9,250 nucleotides of DNA, taken from contig SKIH01000065.1 of NCBI GenBank assembly GCA_007116525.1, positions 1 to 9,250 of the forward strand, in the 5' to 3' direction. A program made the translations under genes and the position numbers. Source of the DNA: Bacilli bacterium. GTDB lineage: Bacteria > Bacillota_I > Bacilli_A > RF39 > UBA660. The notes beneath the pieces were generated by a model. The model did not search any database, was not told the DNA's origin, and worked only from the letters and a program-made list of their open reading frames with translations. Below, piece after piece: positions 5,965-9,250 of this stretch; within the stretch, counting starts at the first letter, position 1; each line of letters starts with the position of its first letter.

Positions 5965-8029
5965 GATATTTAAAGGTAAGAATAGTTATTATCAAAAAAA
6001 CTATTGCCAAGACGAAGTTATAGAAAAAAGATATAACCTTGTTATAGGGGCGATAGTTTTTTTTAACATGGTATTATTTTTGACTCTTTTTCAAGTTCAA
6101 GTTGTTAATCATGACGAACATATTATCAAAGCTAGTAAGCTAAATAGAACTATCGTTGAAGGCACGGATGCGCCTAGAGGTAGAATTTATGATCGAAATT
6201 TGAACATAATAGTTGATAATAAGGCAAACAGAATAATTTATTATAGTAAGCCAAGAGGTATTACCCAATCAAAAGAAGTAGAGCTTGCTTATAAGGCTAT
6301 TAAGTTTATCGATTTGGATTACAGCAGAGTCACAGAAAGACAACTAAAAACTTTTTATATAATAAATAACAGGCAAGAGGTTAATAGTAAAATAACAGAT
6401 TTAGAGTGGCAGAAGCTTAGAGAAAGAAGGATCAGTTTATCTGACATAGATCGACTTAGATATGAAAGAATAACTGATGACGAAATAGGAAATATGTCTG
6501 ATGATACTAAAAAAGCAGCTCATATGTATCACTTGATGAATGTAGGGTACAGTTTTTCTGACAAAATAATAAAAAATAGAGGAATTACTGAAGAAGAGTA
6601 TGCAGTCATCTCAGAAAAGATAGACAAATTAGAAGGCTTTAACACAAGATTAGAATGGGAAAGATATTATCCATACGAAAGAGTGTTTAGAAGTGTTTTA
6701 GGACGTGTTTCTACTAGTAGATCGGGTGTTCCATTAGAACTTAAAGATCACTACTTGGAAAAAGGATACAGTTTAAATTCTAGAGTAGGTGTAAGTGGAA
6801 TGGAGTTTCAATATGAAGATTACTTAAGAGGCGTTAAAAATACTTATCAAGTTTTAAGTGATAGAAGTTTAAGTTTGCATGAGCCGGGCAAACGAGGAAG
6901 CGATATTGTTTTAACGATTGATATTGAACTTCAAAAAAGAGTTGAAGAAATTTTAGAAGAACAGTTAAGAATAGCGAAAAATGAACCTAATACTGAACTT
7001 TATAATAGATCATTTGTTATAGTCAACGATCCAAACACGGGAGAAATATTAGCGATGGCGGGTATGCAAATCGTTGAAAATGAAGATGGTGAATATACAA
7101 TATATGATTTTACTCCAGGTCTTTTCACATCACCTGTAGTGCCTGGGTCGGTTGTTAAAGCGGCTTCTCAAACGGTGGCTTATAAGTACGGGGGCGTAGA
7201 AATCGGCGAAGTTAGAGATGATTCATGTATTAAAATCGCATCTACCCCTATCAAATGTTCTATAAGGTATATGGGAAGGGTCAATGATATTCAGGCTTTG
7301 GCTAGATCATCTAACACATACCAATATAGATCGGCTATTAGAATTGGTGAAGGAAATTATTCATATAATAGACCACTTAGTTTAAAAACTGAGGCTTTTG
7401 ATATTTATCGAAATGAATTTAAAAATTTCGGACTAGGTATTAAGACAGAAATAGATGTTCCAGTTGAAAGTATTGGATATGTTGGTCCAAGTAAAGATTC
7501 CGGATTTTTATTAGATTTTGCAATCGGTCAATATGATACGTACACACCTATTCAAATTTCACAATATATGACAACAGTTGCAAATGGGGGCAGTAGATTA
7601 AAACCGTTGCTGCTTAAATCTGTATATGATAGTAGCTCAAATTTAGAGAAAAAAATAAAAGATTCATCGCCTGAAGTTTTAAATGTTTTAGATGTTGAAA
7701 AAGAACACTTTTCAAGGGTCAAAGAAGGCTTGAGAGCAGTGATGTTACCTGGTGGAACGGGTTATTATGTAATAGATCCATCATATAATCCAGCTGGGAA
7801 GACGGGAACTAGTGAAAGTTTTGTCGACACTACGGGCGATGGGGTAATAGATACTCAAACGATTACTCACACATTTGCGGGATATATGCCGTATGATGAT
7901 CCAAAGTATGTTCTTACTGTTATTTCACCTGATGTTTCGCATGAAAATAGGACTAGTAGAACAGTTACAAGAGTCAATAGAAGGTTAATTGGTGAAGTTA
8001 GCAAAAATATCTTTGAAATTATGGAATAA
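5945..8029 (+). CDS. pbpA: Class B penicillin-binding protein (PbpA/PBP2-like transpeptidase)
   Basis: Membrane-anchored D,D-transpeptidase that cross-links peptidoglycan. It has 694 residues: a short cytoplasmic tail, one transmembrane segment at about 30-53, a pedestal domain starting with 'APRGRIYDRN' (76-85), and a C-terminal transpeptidase domain from about 355. The catalytic motifs are intact: S402-V-V-K405 in 'VPGSVVK', S455-S-N457 in 'ARSSNTY', and K619-T-G-T in 'AGKTGTSES'. 'PGSVVK' and 'PGGTG' match the B. subtilis PbpA/PbpH elongation type better than FtsI or sporulation types, and no PASTA domains are present. After KTG comes a D-x-T-x-D-G-x-x-D stretch (628-636) resembling a calcium loop. 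Start: ATG 5945 or ATG 5948, the latter better spaced from AAAAGAG; they differ by one residue. It overlaps sodA by 20 nt. It shows the organism makes a wall. Confidence 0.93.
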   Translation: MMKKSNKIFKGKNSYYQKNYCQDEVIEKRYNLVIGAIVFFNMVLFLTLFQVQVVNHDEHIIKASKLNRTIVEGTDAPRGRIYDRNLNIIVDNKANRIIYYSKPRGITQSKEVELAYKAIKFIDLDYSRVTERQLKTFYIINNRQEVNSKITDLEWQKLRERRISLSDIDRLRYERITDDEIGNMSDDTKKAAHMYHLMNVGYSFSDKIIKNRGITEEEYAVISEKIDKLEGFNTRLEWERYYPYERVFRSVLGRVSTSRSGVPLELKDHYLEKGYSLNSRVGVSGMEFQYEDYLRGVKNTYQVLSDRSLSLHEPGKRGSDIVLTIDIELQKRVEEILEEQLRIAKNEPNTELYNRSFVIVNDPNTGEILAMAGMQIVENEDGEYTIYDFTPGLFTSPVVPGSVVKAASQTVAYKYGGVEIGEVRDDSCIKIASTPIKCSIRYMGRVNDIQALARSSNTYQYRSAIRIGEGNYSYNRPLSLKTEAFDIYRNEFKNFGLGIKTEIDVPVESIGYVGPSKDSGFLLDFAIGQYDTYTPIQISQYMTTVANGGSRLKPLLLKSVYDSSSNLEKKIKDSSPEVLNVLDVEKEHFSRVKEGLRAVMLPGGTGYYVIDPSYNPAGKTGTSESFVDTTGDGVIDTQTITHTFAGYMPYDDPKYVLTVISPDVSHENRTSRTVTRVNRRLIGEVSKNIFEIME

Positions 8030-8040
8030 TTTGGTATAAT
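8013..8040 (+). promoter_or_regulatory. Promoter for rpmG inside the PBP gene end
   Basis: TTGAAA (8013-8018) and TATAAT (8035-8040) have a 16-nt spacer, and TG at 8032-8033 makes an extended -10. The -35 box lies within the last PBP codons. Transcription should begin near 8047, with a short leader containing GGAGGG (8059-8064). Confidence 0.75.
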
Positions 8041-8070
8041 GAGAAAGATTTCAAAAAAGGAGGGAAGAAT

Positions 8071-8238
8071 ATGGCAAAAAAAGGAGATGCTAGAGCGCAC
8101 GTGACGCTTAAGTGTAATACATGTAACGAGGAAAACTACCGTACCCCTAAAAATAAAAGAAACACAGTTGATCGATTAGAACTTAAAAAATATTGTTCAA
8201 GGTGTCAAACTACGACTTTACATAAAGAAAAAAAATAA
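8071..8238 (+). CDS. rpmG: 50S ribosomal protein L33, zinc-ribbon form
   Basis: A 55-residue basic protein of the large ribosomal subunit near the E site. It runs from ATG 8071, preceded by GGAGGG at 6 nt, to TAA 8236-8238. The sequence 'HVTLKCNTCNEENYRTPKN' and 'LELKKYCSRCQTTTLHKE' are the L33 signature. Two CxxC pairs, C15/C18 and C42/C45, form an intact zinc ribbon, so this is the zinc-binding (C+) paralogue rather than the zinc-free one induced under zinc shortage. The lysine codons at the C-terminus and the stop codon form the 5' arm of the following terminator. It lies between pbpA and efp. Confidence 0.97.
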   Translation: MAKKGDARAHVTLKCNTCNEENYRTPKNKRNTVDRLELKKYCSRCQTTTLHKEKK

Positions 8239-8257
8239 GGACGACCTTATTTTTTTT
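8234..8257 (+). terminator. Intrinsic terminator overlapping the rpmG stop, upstream of efp
   Basis: AATAAGG (8234-8240) pairs with CCTTATT (8245-8251) around an ACGA loop, with a run of eight T at 8250-8257; adjacent A residues in the rpmG 3' codons can extend the stem. Only 16 nt remain to the efp start, so readthrough seems required for efp. Confidence 0.8.
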
Positions 8258-8273
8258 AAAGAAAGGATAATGT

Positions 8274-8831
8274 ATGATAAATATTAATAATATTAGTAAT
8301 GGTCTGACTATAAAAATAGATGAAAAGATATATCAAATTTTAGATTTTAAACATGTTAAACCTGGTAAAGGTCCTGCATTCGTTAGAATTAAATTAAAGG
8401 ATCTAAGAACAGGTTCTAACATTGATAAAACATTTAATACTAATATAAAATTTGAACAGGCAAATATATCTAAAAAGAAAATGCAGTTTTTATATGTCGA
8501 TCAAAATAACTATCACTTTATGGACATGACCACATATGAACAAATTGAATTAGACGAAGTAGCAACGAAAGATGCAAAACCGTTTTTAAAAGAAAATATG
8601 GATATCGAAATTATGTTTTATGGTAATGAAGTGTTAGGGGTTTTACTTCCTGATAAAGTGAGTTTAAAAGTTGTAAAAACAGAACCAGCTGTGAAAGGCA
8701 ATACAACAGGGGGAGCTACTAAAGAAGCTTATTTAGAAAGTGGGCATATGGTTAAAGTTCCATTATTTATTGAACAAGGAGAAACTGTTATCGTATCAAC
8801 TAAAGACGGAAAGTACGATTCTAGAGCATAA
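8274..8831 (+). CDS. efp: Translation elongation factor P
   Basis: Binds between the ribosomal P and E sites and helps peptide-bond formation at proline stretches. It has 185 residues, the normal length. An N-terminal KOW-like domain (about 1-63) has the tip loop 'HVKPGKGPAF' with K32, the residue that is modified in other species (lysylated in E. coli, aminopentanolylated in B. subtilis). Two OB domains follow (about 65-125 and 128-185), ending with 'VPLFIEQGETVIVSTKDG' and 'YDSRA', the family C-terminal signature. The start is ATG 8274: AAAGGA (8262-8267) is correctly spaced, and the overlapping ATG at 8270 hits a stop after five codons. No modification-enzyme gene is in the window. There is no recognisable promoter between the rpmG terminator and this gene, so it probably depends on readthrough. 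Confidence 0.97.
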   Translation: MININNISNGLTIKIDEKIYQILDFKHVKPGKGPAFVRIKLKDLRTGSNIDKTFNTNIKFEQANISKKKMQFLYVDQNNYHFMDMTTYEQIELDEVATKDAKPFLKENMDIEIMFYGNEVLGVLLPDKVSLKVVKTEPAVKGNTTGGATKEAYLESGHMVKVPLFIEQGETVIVSTKDGKYDSRA

Positions 8832-8834
8832 CTG

Positions 8835-8863
8835 TTGACATATGATTTTAGTTCTAGTATAAT
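8835..8863 (+). promoter_or_regulatory. Perfect-consensus SigA promoter for infC
   Basis: TTGACA (8835-8840), a 17-nt spacer and TATAAT (8858-8863) match the consensus at every position. It lies 3 nt after the efp stop. Transcription should start near 8870, giving a leader of about 130 nt before infC. Confidence 0.9.
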
Positions 8864-8869
8864 TTGTAT

Positions 8870-8986
8870 ATATTGAAAAGGAAAGCAGAAGTATCCACTT
8901 CTCACCCGATTGCTAAAGCTTTGGGTTAAAGCCAATAACATTGTTATGTTGGATTTATTGTGGATACTATGTATCTACTTTTTTTA
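8870..8986 (+). ncRNA. infC operon leader, L20-leader type attenuator
   Basis: The leader has the features of the Firmicutes infC-rpmI-rplT leader, where L20 binding promotes early termination. A 5' hairpin AGAAGT-ATCC-ACTTCT (8887-8902) is followed by CACCC. A second hairpin, GCTTT/AAAGC (8918-8922/8928-8932), has loop GGGTT that could pair with ACCC (8904-8907) as a pseudoknot. A third, about 8932-8952, comes before the terminator. GTATCCAC (8891-8898) in the first hairpin is perfectly complementary to GTGGATAC (8960-8967), the 5' arm of the terminator. Thus an antiterminator and terminator exclude each other. Assignment to the L20 family rests on context and recalled sequence resemblance; rpmI and rplT would lie beyond the window. 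Confidence 0.8.
8960..8985 (+). terminator. Conditional terminator of the infC leader
   Basis: GTGGATAC (8960-8967) pairs with GTATCTAC (8971-8978), with one G-U pair and a TAT loop, and seven T follow (8979-8985). The infC ribosome site begins 3 nt later. Confidence 0.85.
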
Positions 8987-8987
8987 T

Positions 8988-8994
8988 GGAGGTG
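8988..8994 (+). promoter_or_regulatory. Ribosome binding site selecting an AUU start for infC
   Basis: GGAGGTG has its GGAGG core ending 7 nt before ATT at 9000. The first in-frame ATG is about 22 codons further on, inside the conserved domain, so ATT is the start. Confidence 0.85.
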
Positions 8995-8999
8995 TCAAT

Positions 9000-9250
9000 A
9001 TTAAAAGAACTAGAAAAAGTGATGATAATTATATTAATGAACACATCAAGGCTGCTGAGGTTATGGTAATTGGACCGAACGGTGAAAAAATGGGTGTTAA
9101 GAACATTAAAGATGCAAGAACACTAGCGGAATATGCTGGTTTTGACCTTGTAATGATAAGTTCGAACTCAAATCCACCTGTTTGTAAAATCATGGATTAC
9201 AATAAGTTTAAGTACGAAAAACAAAAGCAACACAAAGAAAACATGAAAAA
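9000..9250 (+). CDS. infC: Translation initiation factor IF-3, N-terminal part (3' end outside window)
   Basis: Binds the 30S subunit, prevents 50S joining and checks start-codon and initiator-tRNA pairing. The window holds 83 codons covering the N-terminal domain and the start of the linker: 'YINEHIKAAEVMVIGPNGE', 'ALAEYAG'-like 'TLAEYAGFDLVMIS', and the signature 'NPPVCKIMDYNKFKYEKQK'. The reading frame has no ATG, GTG or TTG near its beginning. ATT at 9000 is at the right distance from GGAGGTG (8988-8994). AUU starts are known for infC in other bacteria, where IF-3 rejects its own non-canonical start and so limits its synthesis. It is also under the leader attenuator upstream. Identity is certain; the ATT start is strongly supported by spacing and domain boundary. 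Confidence 0.95.
   Translation, partial: MKRTRKSDDNYINEHIKAAEVMVIGPNGEKMGVKNIKDARTLAEYAGFDLVMISSNSNPPVCKIMDYNKFKYEKQKQHKENMK

Noticed and set aside
7867..8100. 77-codon - strand frame over the PBP end and rpmG start
   Set aside because: Antisense to two well-supported genes and a promoter; no supporting signal.
8168..8196. Possible promoter TTGATC-N17-TATTGT inside rpmG for efp
   Set aside because: Only 4 of 6 matches in each box, and its transcript would still meet the terminator at 8234-8257.
1110..8831. Reassignment of UGA to tryptophan, as in many Mollicutes
   Set aside because: All full-length genes are read without any in-frame TGA, conserved tryptophans use TGG, and stops are all TAA. 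Absence of TGA stops alone is weak evidence.
8729..8941. 70-codon - strand frame over the efp end and infC leader
   Set aside because: Lies opposite the conserved EF-P C-terminus, a consensus promoter and a structured leader; no domain.
8986..9070. ATG at 8986 opening a short frame over the infC start
   Set aside because: It begins in the terminator T-run and inside the ribosome site, ends after under 30 codons and encodes nothing recognisable; the +1-shifted frame is clearly IF-3.

Overview
The window is a low-GC, densely packed bacterial chromosome segment, most likely from an uncultured, walled member of the Bacilli close to the Mollicutes (an RF39- or Erysipelotrichales-like lineage; this placement is an inference). 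All eight visible stop codons are TAA. Conserved tryptophans are encoded by TGG and no UGA recoding is needed. Promoters are SigA-like (TTGACA/TATAAT, 16-17 bp spacers), Shine-Dalgarno sites are strong, and expression is controlled by Firmicutes-type leader RNAs. Every gene lies on the + strand.

Layout. (1) 1-851: the 3' part of a gene for a glycine-rich, probably surface or fibre-like protein. Its GGC-rich glycine runs contrast with the rest of the window. (2) 857-4368: a consensus promoter, a T-box riboswitch whose specifier reads GUU (valine), an HD-domain phosphohydrolase gene starting at TTG, and valS, which overlaps it by 11 nt; an intrinsic terminator closes the unit. (3) 4372-8029: a promoter, then nfo (endonuclease IV), a Mn-type superoxide dismutase gene and a pbpA-like class B penicillin-binding protein gene. 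These are separated by 1 nt and by a 20-nt overlap, so they look like one operon. (4) 8013-8831: a promoter inside the end of the PBP gene drives rpmG (zinc-ribbon L33). A terminator hairpin overlaps its stop codon, and efp follows after only 16 nt. (5) 8835-9250: a perfect-consensus promoter, a leader resembling the L20 autoregulatory leader with a terminator and a competing antiterminator pairing, and the 5' part of infC starting at AUU.

The genes are mostly housekeeping: tRNA charging and translation (valS, rpmG, efp, infC), DNA repair and oxidative defence (nfo, sodA), and wall elongation (pbpA). As I recall the Bacillus subtilis map, nfo, sodA, pbpA, rpmGA and efp occur there in the same order and orientation but spread over tens of kb, so this segment looks like a compacted version of an ancestral neighbourhood. 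I see no mobile element, CRISPR array, tRNA or rRNA gene. I did not find a clearly new multi-gene system. The best leads are the unstudied HD protein under valyl-tRNA control, the efp gene placed behind a terminator with no room for its own promoter, and the two conditional-terminator leaders.
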